Below are positions 7,392 through 16,635 of a stretch of DNA of 33,139 bases, in pieces. The notes beneath the pieces are model-generated. The model saw only the letters and a list, made by a program, of their open reading frames with translations, was not told the origin of the DNA and did no database searches. The position numbers were made by a program, and so were the translations under genes. The stretch covers positions 1 through 33,139 of the forward strand of contig JAGRPB010000049.1 of assembly GCA_020439945.1 (NCBI GenBank), read 5' to 3'. The DNA is from Verrucomicrobiia bacterium (lineage in GTDB: Bacteria > Verrucomicrobiota > Verrucomicrobiia > Verrucomicrobiales > DEV007). Each line of letters opens with the position of its first letter. Within the stretch, counting starts at the first letter, position 1.

Positions 7392-9029
7392 ATGCTCCGA
7401 TTCCTCGTTCCCGCACTCGCCATCGTCTTCGTCGTCACTTCGGGCGCCTCCGCCCAGGATGCCAGGGCTCAGGTCCGTCCGCCCGCCGCGGTCGCCGCCG
7501 CCATCAAGGCCCAGGTCGCCAATGAACCCGCCGCCATCCGCGGCTGGTATGCGGAGCGAAACTATCAACCGGCATGGGACGGCGTGATGCTGTCGGCGCT
7601 GGCGAAGTTCATCGCGAATCTCGATCGCCACGGTCTCCGGCCCGAGCTTTTCAACCTGTCCCGCTGGCAACAGACCTGGCAGGGGCTGCCTCCGACCGAC
7701 GCCGACGCGGCCAAGCTCGACATCGGAACGACGCATCTGGCTCTCTACGCGATCCAGAGTCTGGCCTACGGCTTCATAGATCCGGCCTCGGTGCACGAGA
7801 AATGGAAGCCGATTTCCCGCACCGTTTCCCCGGTGGCCCTGCTCGACGAAGCCCTTCGCCAAGGACCGGGGGAGTTCGCCCGCTGGCTGGAGGGCGCCGC
7901 CGCTCCGCCGGACGTGCGCTACCGGGATCTGGTAAGCACCCTGGCTCGCTATCGGGAGATCGCCGGGCTGGGCGGCTGGAAACCGCTGCCTTCCCCCACC
8001 CGGAATGTCGGTCCCGGCGATCCCTACCCGGAAGTGGGACTGCTGCGGGCCCGCCTGCGTGCGGAGGGCGACCTGCCCGCCGACGCTCGGAAAATTCGTT
8101 CCAAGACGATCGATGCGGAAACGGCCGATGCCCTGAAGTCATTCCAATTTCGCCACGGAATCGCGCCCGACGCCGTGATGGGACCGGCGACGATGATGGA
8201 GCTGAATCATCCGGTTTCCCACCGTGTCGATACGCTGATCATCAATCTCGATCGCCTGCGCTGGATGCCCCGCGCCTACGAGCAGGCGGAACACCTGGAG
8301 GTGAACATCGCCGAGGGCGCGCTGCGGCTTTTCACCGCCGGGCGCTCGGTGGATACGGTCAAGGTGATCGTCGGCGTGAAGGGCAAGCACCAGACGCCCG
8401 TGTTTCACGGCGACATGAGATACCTGATCTTCCGCCCCTACTGGAATGTCCCGATCAGCATTGCCAAGAAAGAGGTCGTCCCCGAGGCGCTGGCCGATCC
8501 CAGCTATGTCTCGCGCAACAATTACGAAGTCGTTCGCGACTTTGGCGCGGGACCGAATGACATCCTGCCCGCCACGCCGGAGAACCTGCAGAAGGTCGCG
8601 TCCGGCGCGCTGAGCATTCGCCAGGGCACCGGCCCCGGCAACGCGCTGGGACTGGTGAAGTTCATCTTTCCCAATGACAATTCCGTCTACCTGCACGACA
8701 CGCCCGATCACAGCCTGTTCAACGCGACGGACCGCGATTTCAGCCATGGCTGCGTCCGCGTTTCCGAGCCCGCGATGCTGGCCTCGTTCGTCCTGAGAGA
8801 AAACGACGGCTGGAACATCAACCAGATCCAGGCCGCGATGCAGGATGCCACTCGCCCGAACAACAAGGTGAACCTGGTGTCACCGATTCCGGTCTACCTG
8901 ATCTACTGGACCAGCACGATCATGGACGACGGCCGGGTTCGTTTCGATCAGGACATCTACGGTCACGACGGCGAGATGTTCGCCAAGTTCGGACTCGGCG
9001 GCCAGGCGGTCAGGACGCCCGGTTTGTGA
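7392..9029 (+). CDS. YcbB-like L,D-transpeptidase
   Basis: A 545-residue exported peptidoglycan cross-linking enzyme that forms 3-3 links between stem peptides or attaches proteins to them. Signal peptide 1-22 (MLRFLVPALAIVFVVTSGASAQ). Residues about 32-210 match the scaffold domain of YcbB/LdtD-type enzymes (IRGWYAERNYQPAWDG). Residues about 215-275 are a peptidoglycan-binding domain 1 (ADALKSFQFRHGIAPDAVMGPATMMELN). The YkuD catalytic domain follows, with YLHDTPDHSLF and the nucleophile motif S451-HGCVRV, Cys454. The C-terminal extension of about 75 residues is usual for this subclass. Divergent from the cytochrome gene; a palindrome lies in the shared upstream gap. Subclass assignment rests on domain order. 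Confidence 0.93.
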   Translation: MLRFLVPALAIVFVVTSGASAQDARAQVRPPAAVAAAIKAQVANEPAAIRGWYAERNYQPAWDGVMLSALAKFIANLDRHGLRPELFNLSRWQQTWQGLPPTDADAAKLDIGTTHLALYAIQSLAYGFIDPASVHEKWKPISRTVSPVALLDEALRQGPGEFARWLEGAAAPPDVRYRDLVSTLARYREIAGLGGWKPLPSPTRNVGPGDPYPEVGLLRARLRAEGDLPADARKIRSKTIDAETADALKSFQFRHGIAPDAVMGPATMMELNHPVSHRVDTLIINLDRLRWMPRAYEQAEHLEVNIAEGALRLFTAGRSVDTVKVIVGVKGKHQTPVFHGDMRYLIFRPYWNVPISIAKKEVVPEALADPSYVSRNNYEVVRDFGAGPNDILPATPENLQKVASGALSIRQGTGPGNALGLVKFIFPNDNSVYLHDTPDHSLFNATDRDFSHGCVRVSEPAMLASFVLRENDGWNINQIQAAMQDATRPNNKVNLVSPIPVYLIYWTSTIMDDGRVRFDQDIYGHDGEMFAKFGLGGQAVRTPGL

Positions 9030-9109
9030 TGCTGAGGGCAGACCGATTGACCATCTGCATCCGGAGACTCAAAGGATTCTTCCCGCTTTTTTTCATCGTT
9101 TGCGGAACT

Positions 9110-9345
9110 GCAAGATGATGGAACAGGGCCAACGGCCCGGCCTCACCGTAGCCTGGGGCTTTGCTCCAGGAAAGCGCACACGAGATTTCCGGTTGGCTGA
9201 AAGTGGCGCTGTCTTCCTGGGGCGGCGCTGCGCTCTGCCCCAAACTAAGGTGAGAAAGACCTTCGGTCTTTTCCCCATCCCTCCGGGACTCCACTTCAGG
9301 CTGATTTTTACAGGGTAACCTGACGCGAATGGGCAATGGTTCAAA
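9110..9345. repeat. Hairpin-rich non-coding block resembling a dispersed verrucomicrobial/planctomycete repeat
   Basis: The 354-base gap 9030-9383 has no gene I believe in. From about 9110 it is packed with small stems: GGGCC-AAC-GGCCC at 9126-9138, an 8-bp stem with TTT loop at 9152-9170 (CCTGGGGC/GCTCCAGG), a 7-bp stem with TTC loop at 9255-9271 (AAAGACC/GGTCTTT), and CAGG-GTAA-CCTG at 9311-9322. Wording such as AGGGCCAACGGCCCGGCC and CCTGGGGCTTTGCTCCAGG is, from memory, typical of a repeat scattered through Planctomycetota and Verrucomicrobiota genomes and often misannotated as short hypothetical proteins. Only one copy is in this window, so repetition is not demonstrated here. Confidence 0.45.
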
Positions 9346-9383
9346 CCCAAGGTAATCAACTAACCAAGTCTATCTCATACAGA

Positions 9384-9551
9384 TCAGGACGGATCGTGTC
9401 CGGTTTTCTCGTCGGGAGTTTCAAACTCGAAGCCGTGCATTCGATCGTCTTCGCCACTGGGCGACTTGAGGACCTTCACGATGCTCCAGAGAAAGAGCAC
9501 CGTCACGGTCGCCACGGAAATGGTCATGATGATCCAGCCGCCGGTTGTCAT
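9384..9551 (-). CDS. One-helix small subunit of the SNF transporter (MetS-like)
   Basis: A 55-residue protein, MTTGGWIIMTISVATVTVLF and onward, with one membrane helix at about 3-27 and a short charged acidic cytoplasmic tail. It lies 29 bases after the SNF-family transporter gene, on the same strand. In Corynebacterium the NSS transporter MetP needs a similarly sized one-helix partner, MetS, and comparable small genes follow many bacterial SNF genes; the same role is inferred here. A GTG at 9582-9584, overlapping the transporter stop, would give 66 residues and has GGAGG close by; the ATG at 9551 is chosen because it puts the helix at the N-terminus as in MetS-like proteins. Confidence 0.65.
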   Translation of the reverse strand: MTTGGWIIMTISVATVTVLFLWSIVKVLKSPSGEDDRMHGFEFETPDEKTGHDPS

Positions 9552-9580
9552 GGCAAAAAGTGGGTTCGCTCCGAAACAGG

Positions 9581-11299
9581 TCACGCCTCCGGCCGCGACT
9601 GTGGCGGCGGTTGCTTGAGTTCATTTTTGTAAATCTGAGCCCGCGACAGAATCAACGTCACCGTCGCGGCGACCACGAGGATGAGGCCGACGCTGAGTTG
9701 GGCGATGAGATTGGCGGATTCTCCGAAGAGGTCCTTGATGTAGCCGCTCAACTCTCCGCCGCCGAGGCCGAGCACGTCTTTCAGCAGCCAGGTGGCAAAG
9801 ATGATCAACAGAAGAGCCGGAGTCACCCACTGGAGGATGAATCCGAAGATGCGCGGCACCCGCATGGCGGCTCCCCGGTGCAATTCCTCGAATCCGCGAC
9901 GAACGCCGAAGATCCACGCGAAGATGACCACCTGGATGGTGGCGAGAATGTAGATCAGGAAAGTGCCGACCCAGAAATCGAGCGTGTCGAGCGCCTTCAC
10001 ATCCTTGCTGAACCAGACCACGAAGCCGCTCCCCAAGGCCGTGAGCGATCCCAGCAGCGCGACGGACATGTGCCGCCCGATGCCCATGGCTTCTTCGAGA
10101 AACGCGATCCCGGGCTGCAACATCGAAAGCGAACTCGTCACCGCCGCGAGGAAGAGCAGGAAGAAGAACAGGAACCCGAAGAGATTTCCCGCCGGCATGT
10201 TGGCAAACACCATGGGCAGCACATTGAAGCCGAGACCAAAAGTCCCCGCCCCCGCCACGCCGGACACACCGAGAAAGGCGACGGCCGCAGGCAGGGTGAT
10301 GAGACCGCCAAGACCGACTTCGCAGAATTCGTTGGCGCTGGATGCGGACAAACCGCTCAGGACGACGTCATCGTGCCGTCGCAGGTAGCTGGCGTAAGTG
10401 AGGATGATCCCGAAGCCCACCGACAAGGAGAAGAAGATCTGACCGGCGGCCGCGAGCCAGAGTTGGGGCTTTTTCAACTGCTCCCAGACGGTGATTCGCG
10501 TGACCGTCTTGGCCGGGTCCGCTTCGGCGGCGGCGATCTGGCCGGGATCCACGACTTCGACCGGCGCTGCGCCCTCGACTCCGGTGTCCGTGACCATCAC
10601 CTTCACCGGATTCCACATGAATCCGAGCCCGTTAACCACGTTGTTCTCCGGCACGGAGGGATCGGGCGCTCCCAGCGTCAGCACGCGAACGAGTATCACG
10701 AGCGCCAGCACGACCAGCGTCGGCATGGCGAATTTGCAGAACCATTCGATGCCCTTCGCCAGCCCGCGATAGACGAGCACGAAATTGAGGATGAACACGA
10801 AGAGGAGGTAGCCGCCCACTTTTTGCAGCCCGAAGCCCATGGCCTGTCCGTCGCCGGCCATGCCGATGAAATCGCTCCAGAATTTGCCCGCGTCGTCCGC
10901 GGTGGAGAAGGCCATCTTACCTCCGGCGAAATTCACCGCGTAACCGAGACACCACGCCTCGATGGTCACGTAATACATGTAGATGATCACCGGGATGATG
11001 ACCCCGATGACGCCGGCGTATTTCGCCGCCGGGTGGCGGGCGATGTAGTTGAAGATGCCGGGACAGGAATTGTAGCCCTTCTGACCCGCCGACCGGCCCA
11101 TCGCCCACTCGGCCCAACAGATCGGCAGGCCGATGAGGAGGAAGGAAATGAAATAGGCGACCATGAAAGCGCCGCCGCCGTATTGGGCCGCTTGTCCGGG
11201 AAAGCGGAGGAAATTGCCAAGACCAACGGCGCTGCCGGACACCGCGAGAATCACGCCGAGACGGGAGGACCAGTTTTCGCGGGGCCGATGGGACGCCAT
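9581..11299 (-). CDS. Sodium-dependent transporter of the SNF (neurotransmitter:sodium symporter) family
   Basis: A 572-residue inner-membrane protein with about 12 hydrophobic segments and the LeuT fold. The first helix reads [20 protein letters not shown], followed by RFP, closely matching the sodium- and substrate-binding helix of LeuT. The fifth to tenth helices follow with usual spacing, and a longer periplasmic loop ([20 protein letters not shown]) lies in the middle, as in bacterial amino-acid members. Substrate is most likely an amino acid, not identifiable from sequence. ATG at 11297-11299 ([10 protein letters not shown]) is preferred over a start 12 codons upstream because NSS proteins have short N-termini. 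The next gene downstream is a one-helix protein, probably its partner. Divergent from sdhC. Confidence 0.92.
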   Translation of the reverse strand: MASHRPRENWSSRLGVILAVSGSAVGLGNFLRFPGQAAQYGGGAFMVAYFISFLLIGLPICWAEWAMGRSAGQKGYNSCPGIFNYIARHPAAKYAGVIGVIIPVIIYMYYVTIEAWCLGYAVNFAGGKMAFSTADDAGKFWSDFIGMAGDGQAMGFGLQKVGGYLLFVFILNFVLVYRGLAKGIEWFCKFAMPTLVVLALVILVRVLTLGAPDPSVPENNVVNGLGFMWNPVKVMVTDTGVEGAAPVEVVDPGQIAAAEADPAKTVTRITVWEQLKKPQLWLAAAGQIFFSLSVGFGIILTYASYLRRHDDVVLSGLSASSANEFCEVGLGGLITLPAAVAFLGVSGVAGAGTFGLGFNVLPMVFANMPAGNLFGFLFFFLLFLAAVTSSLSMLQPGIAFLEEAMGIGRHMSVALLGSLTALGSGFVVWFSKDVKALDTLDFWVGTFLIYILATIQVVIFAWIFGVRRGFEELHRGAAMRVPRIFGFILQWVTPALLLIIFATWLLKDVLGLGGGELSGYIKDLFGESANLIAQLSVGLILVVAATVTLILSRAQIYKNELKQPPPQSRPEA

Positions 11300-11364
11300 G
11301 AGTCGTTGTTTAAAGAAAACCCGGGGGGCTCGCAACCCCGATTTTGCCGGAAACCCGTCTCAAC

Positions 11365-11386
11365 CTCATTTCGAGGCCGAAATGAG
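11365..11386. promoter_or_regulatory. Palindrome in the divergent SNF/sdhC promoter region
   Basis: A perfect 8-bp inverted repeat, CTCATTTC (11365-11372) and GAAATGAG (11379-11386), with a 6-base spacer, 91 bases before the sdhC start and 66 bases before the SNF gene start. Its position between two divergent promoters and its half-site spacing suit a dimeric repressor or activator. No regulator is identified and no second copy was found. Confidence 0.35.
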
Positions 11387-11476
11387 CGCATTCCTTGCCG
11401 ATTTTTTGCGCATTTCAGCCATGCGGCCCCCATCTCCTTGCAATCCGGCCGCGTAATGGTTAATGGAACTCACAAA

Positions 11477-12271
11477 ATGAATCCACTCGGGAAAGCAATT
11501 CTTCAATGCTGGCGATCTTCGATCGGCCGGAAAATCGTGGTGGCGGTCACGGGAATCATCCTCGTTGTCTTTCTGCTGGGACACGTCGCGGGGAACCTGC
11601 TGGTCTTTCAGGGAGCCGATCCCATGAACAGCTACGCGCAGTTCCTCCACCACTTCCTGCACGGCCAGTTCATCTGGATCTTCCGGGCGGGAATGCTGGC
11701 GGCGGTGGTCCTGCACATCTGGGCGACAGTGTCGCTGACGATGGAAAACCGCGCCGCGCGGGACTCGCACTACGCCTGTGACAACACGGTGCAGGCCTCG
11801 AAAAGCTCGCGCATCATGATCTGGAGCGGACTCACTGTCCTGGCTTTCGTGATTTTCCACCTGCTCCATTTCACGGTCCGGGTCGATCCCGATCTCGCCA
11901 ACCTGCCCGACACCGCCTTCGCGGCCAAGCATCCGGGCGAATCCCGCCACGACGTCTACGCGATGGTCATCAAGGGATTTCAGAATCCGCTCGTGGTGCT
12001 CTTCTACATCGTCGGCATCACGCTGCTCTGCTCCCACCTGAGCCACGGCATCGCCTCGATTTTCCAGACCCTCGGTCTTCGCAGCCGCAAGTCGTCCGGG
12101 TTCGAACACAAGCTCGGCCTGGCTATCTCGATCGCCCTTTGGGCCGGCTTTCTCTCAATCCCCCTGGCCGTCATGACGGGCGCCCTGAAAAACACGGAGG
12201 GCAAAGGCCATGCCGAGCTGTCCCCTTCCGGCCACGCCACCGTCGAAATCGTCGATGCCCGAGAGGGCTGA
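11477..12271 (+). CDS. sdhC: Succinate dehydrogenase cytochrome b subunit (type B)
   Basis: Membrane anchor of complex II: binds heme b, passes electrons from the iron-sulfur subunit to quinone (probably menaquinone in this lineage). A 264-residue protein with five predicted helices, at about 18-43, 65-90, 111-133, 170-195 and 220-243, as in the single-anchor type-B enzymes of Bacillus and Bacteroidota. Candidate heme ligands are His in GHVAGN (near 36), VVLHIW (near 80), FHLLHF and CSHLSHG. The ATG at 11477 (MNPLGKAI) is chosen; an ATG at 11456 in the same frame would add seven residues. First gene of the sdhC-sdhA-(toxin-antitoxin)-sdhB run, 48 bases before sdhA. The gap upstream is shared with the divergent SNF transporter gene. 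Confidence 0.93.
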   Translation: MNPLGKAILQCWRSSIGRKIVVAVTGIILVVFLLGHVAGNLLVFQGADPMNSYAQFLHHFLHGQFIWIFRAGMLAAVVLHIWATVSLTMENRAARDSHYACDNTVQASKSSRIMIWSGLTVLAFVIFHLLHFTVRVDPDLANLPDTAFAAKHPGESRHDVYAMVIKGFQNPLVVLFYIVGITLLCSHLSHGIASIFQTLGLRSRKSSGFEHKLGLAISIALWAGFLSIPLAVMTGALKNTEGKGHAELSPSGHATVEIVDAREG

Positions 12272-12319
12272 GTTTTCTCCGGAACCCATTCAAGCATTTC
12301 CGTTCACCCTTTTCCGATC

Positions 12320-14302
12320 ATGGCATCCAACGGTTCTCTCAACTCCGCCATTCCCTCCGGCCCGCTGGCCGACAAATGGACCAGGCACAAGAATGAGTCC
12401 AAGCTCATCAATCCGGCCAACAAGCGAAAGTTTTCCATCATCGTGGTCGGCTCCGGCCTCGCCGGTGGTTCCGCCGCCGCGACGCTCAGCGAGCTGGGCT
12501 ACCAGGTGAGTTGCTTCTGCTACCAGGACAGTCCGCGCCGCGCCCACTCCATCGCCGCGCAGGGCGGGATCAACGCCGCGAAGAATTATCAGAACGACGG
12601 TGACTCCGTCTATCGCCTGTTTTACGACACCATCAAGGGCGGCGACTTCCGCTCCCGCGAAGCCAACGTCTATCGCCTGGCCGAAGTCAGTAACAACATC
12701 ATCGACCAGTGCGTGGCCCAGGGCGTTCCCTTTGCCCGCGAATACGGTGGCCTGCTGGACAACCGTTCCTTTGGCGGCGCCCAGGTGAGCCGGACTTTCT
12801 ACGCTCGCGGTCAGACAGGACAGCAACTTCTGATCGGTTGCTACCAGGCACTGGAAAAGGAAATCGCCCGTGGCGGCGTGAAGATGTATCCGCGCACGGA
12901 AATGCTCGATCTGGTGCTGGTTGATGGTCACGCCAAGGGCATCATCGTCCGCGACATGGTGACCGGTGAGATCTCCCGGCACGCGGCCGATTGCGTGATC
13001 CTCGCCACCGGCGGCTACGGCAATGTCTTCTATCTCTCCACGAATGCCAAAGGCTGCAACGTGATGGCCGCCTATCGCGCCCACAAGCGCGGCGCCCATT
13101 TCGCGAATCCCTGCTACACCCAGATTCACCCGACCTGCATCCCCGTCAGCGGCGACTACCAGTCGAAGCTGACGCTGATGTCCGAGTCGCTCCGCAACGA
13201 CGGCCGCATCTGGGTGCCGAAAAAGGCGGAAGACGCCGAGGCCATTCGTGCCGGGAAGAAGAATGCGTCCGACATCCCCGATGAGGACCGCGATTACTAC
13301 CTGGAACGGAAATACCCGAGCTTCGGCAACCTCGCGCCGCGCGACATTTCCTCGCGTTCGGCCAAGGAAGCCTGCGACGAAGGCCGCGGCGTGGCGCCGA
13401 CCGGGCTGGGCGTCTATCTCGATTTCCGCGATGCCATCAACCGGCTGGGCAAGGACACCATCGAGGCGCGCTACGGCAACCTTTTCCAGATGTATGAAAA
13501 GATCGCCGGCACCGATCCCTACACCTCGCCGATGCAGATCTACCCCGCCGTCCACTACACCATGGGCGGTCTCTGGGTGGACTACAATCTGATGTCCAAT
13601 GTCCCCGGCCTGCACGTGCTGGGCGAAGCGAACTTCTCCGATCACGGCGCCAACCGTCTCGGCGCCAGCGCGCTGATGCAGGGGCTGGCGGATGGCTACT
13701 TCGTCATCCCGGCGACTCTCCCGAACTACCTGGCCGGTGAGAAACCCGGAACCATCACGACCAGCGATCCCGCCTTTGACGAAGCCGAAGCCTCGGTTCG
13801 CGAGCGGATCGGCAAGCTGATGAGCATCAATGGCAAGCGCACCGTTGACAGCTTCCATCGCGAACTCGGCCTGCTCGTCTGGGACAAATGCGGCATGGCC
13901 CGCAACGAGGCCGGACTGAAGGAAGCGCTCGAGAAGATTCCCGCCATCCGCGAGGAGTTCTGGGAAAACGTGCGCGTTCCCGGCGATTCCGGCAACCTCA
14001 ACGCCGAACTCGAAAAAGCGGGGCGCGTCGCCGACTTCCTGGAATTCGCCGAACTGCTCTGCTACGACGCTCTCGAGCGCGAAGAGAGCTGCGGCGGTCA
14101 CTTCCGCGAGGAATACCAGTTTACCGAGAAGGATGAAGCGGTGAAGTCCGGCTACACCAATCCGGGTGAAGCCATGCGCCGCGACGACGATTTCTGCTAC
14201 GTCGCCGCCTGGGAATCCACCGGGCCCGGCAACAAGCCCAAGCTTCACAAGGAGGAACTGGAATTCGAGAATGTGAAGCTGTCGGTACGGAGTTATAAAT
14301 AA
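12320..14302 (+). CDS. sdhA: Succinate dehydrogenase / fumarate reductase flavoprotein subunit
   Basis: Catalytic subunit that oxidises succinate to fumarate with covalent FAD on the cytoplasmic side of the membrane. Of 660 residues, about 38-60 form the FAD dinucleotide fold ([20 protein letters not shown]). [17 protein letters not shown] holds the histidine that links [15 protein letters not shown] and the late [20 protein letters not shown] stretch line the active site. Length and wording fit the type-B subfamily of Bacteroidota and Chlorobiota. No strong ribosome binding site is visible before the ATG at 12320, so translation may be coupled loosely to sdhC. In most genomes sdhB follows directly; here a toxin-antitoxin pair intervenes, starting 38 bases after the stop. 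Confidence 0.97.
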   Translation: MASNGSLNSAIPSGPLADKWTRHKNESKLINPANKRKFSIIVVGSGLAGGSAAATLSELGYQVSCFCYQDSPRRAHSIAAQGGINAAKNYQNDGDSVYRLFYDTIKGGDFRSREANVYRLAEVSNNIIDQCVAQGVPFAREYGGLLDNRSFGGAQVSRTFYARGQTGQQLLIGCYQALEKEIARGGVKMYPRTEMLDLVLVDGHAKGIIVRDMVTGEISRHAADCVILATGGYGNVFYLSTNAKGCNVMAAYRAHKRGAHFANPCYTQIHPTCIPVSGDYQSKLTLMSESLRNDGRIWVPKKAEDAEAIRAGKKNASDIPDEDRDYYLERKYPSFGNLAPRDISSRSAKEACDEGRGVAPTGLGVYLDFRDAINRLGKDTIEARYGNLFQMYEKIAGTDPYTSPMQIYPAVHYTMGGLWVDYNLMSNVPGLHVLGEANFSDHGANRLGASALMQGLADGYFVIPATLPNYLAGEKPGTITTSDPAFDEAEASVRERIGKLMSINGKRTVDSFHRELGLLVWDKCGMARNEAGLKEALEKIPAIREEFWENVRVPGDSGNLNAELEKAGRVADFLEFAELLCYDALEREESCGGHFREEYQFTEKDEAVKSGYTNPGEAMRRDDDFCYVAAWESTGPGNKPKLHKEELEFENVKLSVRSYK

Positions 14303-14340
14303 TTGAGCGATTCCGTCTCGAACATCACCCGCGTCGAAAA

Positions 14341-14565
14341 ATGGACACCTCAACCCTGGAAGAAGAAGCCCTGAAACTGCCGCCAGCGGAACGCATCCAG
14401 TTGGCGGATCTGTTAATCGCCAGCGTGGAAACCGACTCTATCCAGGAACGCCTCGAGAAGTACGGTCGCGAGGCGGACGATCGCATCGACGCCTATGACC
14501 GGGGTGAGATCGAGGCGGTGGACGCGGAAATTGTGGTGGAACGGCTCAGAAAACAGTTTGGGTAA
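14341..14565 (+). CDS. Addiction-module antitoxin (TIGR02574-type, RelB/StbD-like)
   Basis: A 74-residue acidic helical protein. The N-terminal half, TLEEEALKLPPAERIQLADLLIASVE, is the hallmark of the small 'putative addiction module component' family, paired with RelE/ParE toxins. The C-terminal half (GREADDRIDAYDRGEIEAVD, RLRKQFG) is likely the toxin-wrapping arm. Its stop codon TAA is followed with no gap by the toxin ATG, so the two are translationally coupled. Such antitoxins usually help repress their own operon. The pair sits between sdhA and sdhB on the same strand. Confidence 0.85.
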   Translation: MDTSTLEEEALKLPPAERIQLADLLIASVETDSIQERLEKYGREADDRIDAYDRGEIEAVDAEIVVERLRKQFG

Positions 14566-14856
14566 ATGAAGGTTCGCTTCCTTTCCGTCGCAGAGACCGA
14601 ACTCGTCAAACTACTGACATGGTACGAGGAAAGGCAGCAAGGACTGAGTAGTCGGCTACTCGACGAAGTCGAAGATGCAATTTCCCGAATCAAAGCAAAT
14701 CCCACCGCGTGGCGGCCAATCGGCGAAAAACACCGCCGGATCATGCTTCACATTTTCAAAGTAGGATTGATCTACCGATACCAAGACGACGAAATCGTTA
14801 TCTCTGAAATCCTCGATCTTCGCAGCGACCCAATCCATTGGCGGACAAAATTCTGA
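14566..14856 (+). CDS. RelE/ParE-family toxin
   Basis: A 96-residue basic protein of the ParE/RelE superfamily; members either cleave mRNA on the ribosome or poison gyrase. The pattern [20 protein letters not shown], then FSRLL-like helix ([20 protein letters not shown]), [20 protein letters not shown] and the terminal strand with HWRTKF matches the family fold. Which activity applies cannot be told from sequence. Base composition is visibly lower in GC than sdhA and sdhB on either side, a sign of separate acquisition. It ends 22 bases before the sdhB start, so sdhB transcription probably reads through the pair. Confidence 0.85.
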   Translation: MKVRFLSVAETELVKLLTWYEERQQGLSSRLLDEVEDAISRIKANPTAWRPIGEKHRRIMLHIFKVGLIYRYQDDEIVISEILDLRSDPIHWRTKF

Positions 14857-14878
14857 TCTCTCAACATTGACCTTCCTC

Positions 14879-15634
14879 ATGAACTTGACCCTGAAAGTCT
14901 GGCGCCAGAAGAATCCCGACGACCACGGAAAGATCGAGACCTACGAAGCCAAGGACATCCCCGAAGAGGCGTCCTTTCTCGAGATGCTCGACATCGTCAA
15001 CGAACGCATCATCGAAGACGGTGGCGAGCCAATTCACTTCGATCACGATTGCCGCGAGGGCATTTGCGGCACCTGTTCCCTGACGATCAACGGCATTCCT
15101 CACAGCAAAGAGCGCGGCATCACCGCCTGCCAGGTCCACATGCGGAAATTCAGCGAGGGCGACACCATCTGGATCGAGCCGTTTCGCGCCAAGGCTTTTC
15201 CCATCGTGCGCGACCTTGTGGTGGACCGGACGGCGTTCGACCGAATCATCGCGGCGGGGGGGTTCATTTCCGTCCGCACCGGATCGGCGCAGGATGCCAA
15301 CTCGCTTCCGATTTCCAAGGACGATGCCGATGCCTCTTTCGACGCGGCGGCGTGCATCGGTTGCGGCGCGTGTGTGGCGTCGTGCAAAAACGCCAGCGCC
15401 ATGCTTTTCGTGGGCGCCAAGGCCTCGCACCTCAATCACCTGCCGCAGGGCCAACCTGAGAAAGACAAGCGGGTGCTGGCCATGGTCCGCCAAATGGATG
15501 CCGAGGGCTTTGGCAACTGCACCAATCAATACGAGTGCGAAGCCGTCTGCCCGAAATCGATCAGCGCCGACGTCATCGCCAAGCTCAATCGCGACTATGC
15601 TCTCGCGGTGGCGCGGGAAGCGGTCAGCAGTTGA
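14879..15634 (+). CDS. sdhB: Succinate dehydrogenase iron-sulfur subunit
   Basis: Passes electrons from SdhA to the membrane anchor through three iron-sulfur clusters. Residues C58, C63, C66 (CREGICGTC) and C84 (TACQ) form the 2Fe-2S site. [11 protein letters not shown] (C-x2-C-x2-C-x3-C) plus the later [12 protein letters not shown] stretch ligate the 4Fe-4S and 3Fe-4S clusters. Length of 251 residues fits the type-B enzymes. The ATG at 14879 ([10 protein letters not shown]) is chosen over a TTG four codons upstream. It is separated from sdhA by the toxin-antitoxin pair yet remains on the same strand with short gaps, so it is most likely still cotranscribed with sdhCA, unless the antitoxin gene carries its own promoter. 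Confidence 0.96.
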   Translation: MNLTLKVWRQKNPDDHGKIETYEAKDIPEEASFLEMLDIVNERIIEDGGEPIHFDHDCREGICGTCSLTINGIPHSKERGITACQVHMRKFSEGDTIWIEPFRAKAFPIVRDLVVDRTAFDRIIAAGGFISVRTGSAQDANSLPISKDDADASFDAAACIGCGACVASCKNASAMLFVGAKASHLNHLPQGQPEKDKRVLAMVRQMDAEGFGNCTNQYECEAVCPKSISADVIAKLNRDYALAVAREAVSS

Positions 15635-15645
15635 GGATCCCGGAG

Positions 15646-15671
15646 GCGCACCCGACAACGATCAGGTGCGC
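15646..15671. terminator. Possible terminator hairpin between sdhB and FkbM gene
   Basis: Arms GCGCACC (15646-15652) and GGTGCGC (15665-15671) pair perfectly over 7 bp with a 12-nt loop, 12 bases after the sdhB stop, in the gap between two convergent genes. There is no clean T-run, so it would be a weak or Rho-assisted site at best. Confidence 0.35.
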
Positions 15672-15694
15672 TCAAAGCCAAACGGCCCCGGTTT

Positions 15695-16495
15695 TCAAAC
15701 GGCGGCTGTCGTCGCTCCGGCCATCGTGCCCCCTTTCGAGACCGAAGCGGTCTTCCCGGGAAACAGGATGTAGTTCACCGTTGCTGGAAAATCGGGAGTC
15801 CATTTCCGGATCGCCAGCCCGTCAAGGACATGGATCTCGTATCCGAGAGAGGCGATCAGTCCGGCCACGGCTTGTCCGTGTTCGGTATCGACCAGCGACT
15901 GGTTCACCTCCAGGAAAATCGTGGGACGATGGGTTTCCAGCGTCCGCCGAGCGCCTTTGATCGCGGCGATCTCGTGACCTTCCACGTCGCACTTGATGAA
16001 ATCGATCTTCTCGATCCCTTCCCTTTCGACGAAGTCGTCGATGCTGACCGTCGGGATCATGATGCGCTCCGTGTTGCCAGTGCTGCCGCCTTCGAGGGAG
16101 GCTTCGTAGAAATTCGGAGAACCATCCTCCCAGGTCGGCACTTCGATGTGCGCCCGGCCCGTGCCTTCCGAAACGGCTTCGCCGAAACAGGTGACATTGC
16201 TGTAGGCGGAACCCGAAAGATTGCGCGAGAGCGTCTGGAACATGGTCGGCACCGGCTCGAAGGAATAGACCCGGCCGCTTCTTCCGACGGCTTCTGAGAG
16301 AAATTTGGCGAACAGCCCGTAGTTCGCTCCGATATCGAGGGCGGTGTGTCCTTTCTGAACGAGCAACCGGGCCACCACCAGTTCCGGTTCATCTTCGATC
16401 GAAGAGCGCGACAGCTTTCGGGAATAGTATTGATCCCGAATCCTTTGTTGAATTCCGGAAGGCAAGAGAGACACCGATTTTCTCAGAATTTTCAT
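15695..16495 (-). CDS. FkbM-family methyltransferase
   Basis: A 266-residue SAM-dependent methyltransferase of the FkbM type, usually acting on hydroxyl groups of sugars in surface polysaccharides or of secondary metabolites. The SAM-binding loop is D54-IGANYG-60, followed by the acidic end of strand 2 in YSFEPVPTMFQTL. IDFIKCDVEGHEIAAIKGAR is the family's signature region, and PTIFLEVN is the next core strand. The N-terminal 40 residues are basic and may be a membrane-associating helix. ATG at 16495 is preferred to a TTG 13 codons upstream. It is convergent with sdhB, with no glycosyltransferase beside it, so the acceptor cannot be guessed. Confidence 0.9.
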   Translation of the reverse strand: MKILRKSVSLLPSGIQQRIRDQYYSRKLSRSSIEDEPELVVARLLVQKGHTALDIGANYGLFAKFLSEAVGRSGRVYSFEPVPTMFQTLSRNLSGSAYSNVTCFGEAVSEGTGRAHIEVPTWEDGSPNFYEASLEGGSTGNTERIMIPTVSIDDFVEREGIEKIDFIKCDVEGHEIAAIKGARRTLETHRPTIFLEVNQSLVDTEHGQAVAGLIASLGYEIHVLDGLAIRKWTPDFPATVNYILFPGKTASVSKGGTMAGATTAAV

Positions 16496-16635
16496 AAGTG
16501 CGTCGAATTTGTTATAAAAATTACATTTTTGCAATAAAATTCTGACATTCTCTTAAATTTAGAGTGCATTGCCGGATTGCTCCCCCCAAGTTTTTCTACT
16601 TGAACTGATGATCGCCTTCCTTAGGATTCCGCCCC

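Noticed and set aside
9100..9318. 72-codon plus-strand frame in the hairpin-rich block
   Set aside because: No ribosome binding site, and the sequence is explained better as a structured repeat than as a protein.
9545..11476. Very long plus-strand frame (908 codons) leading into sdhC
   Set aside because: The part before 11477 is antisense to the SNF transporter gene, is rich in His, Arg, Asp and Glu as expected of a shadow of a hydrophobic protein, and only its end is the genuine sdhC.
12290..14353. 687-codon minus-strand frame across sdhA
   Set aside because: Complement of the clearly coding sdhA; long antisense frames are common in high-GC genes and the translation has no recognisable domain.
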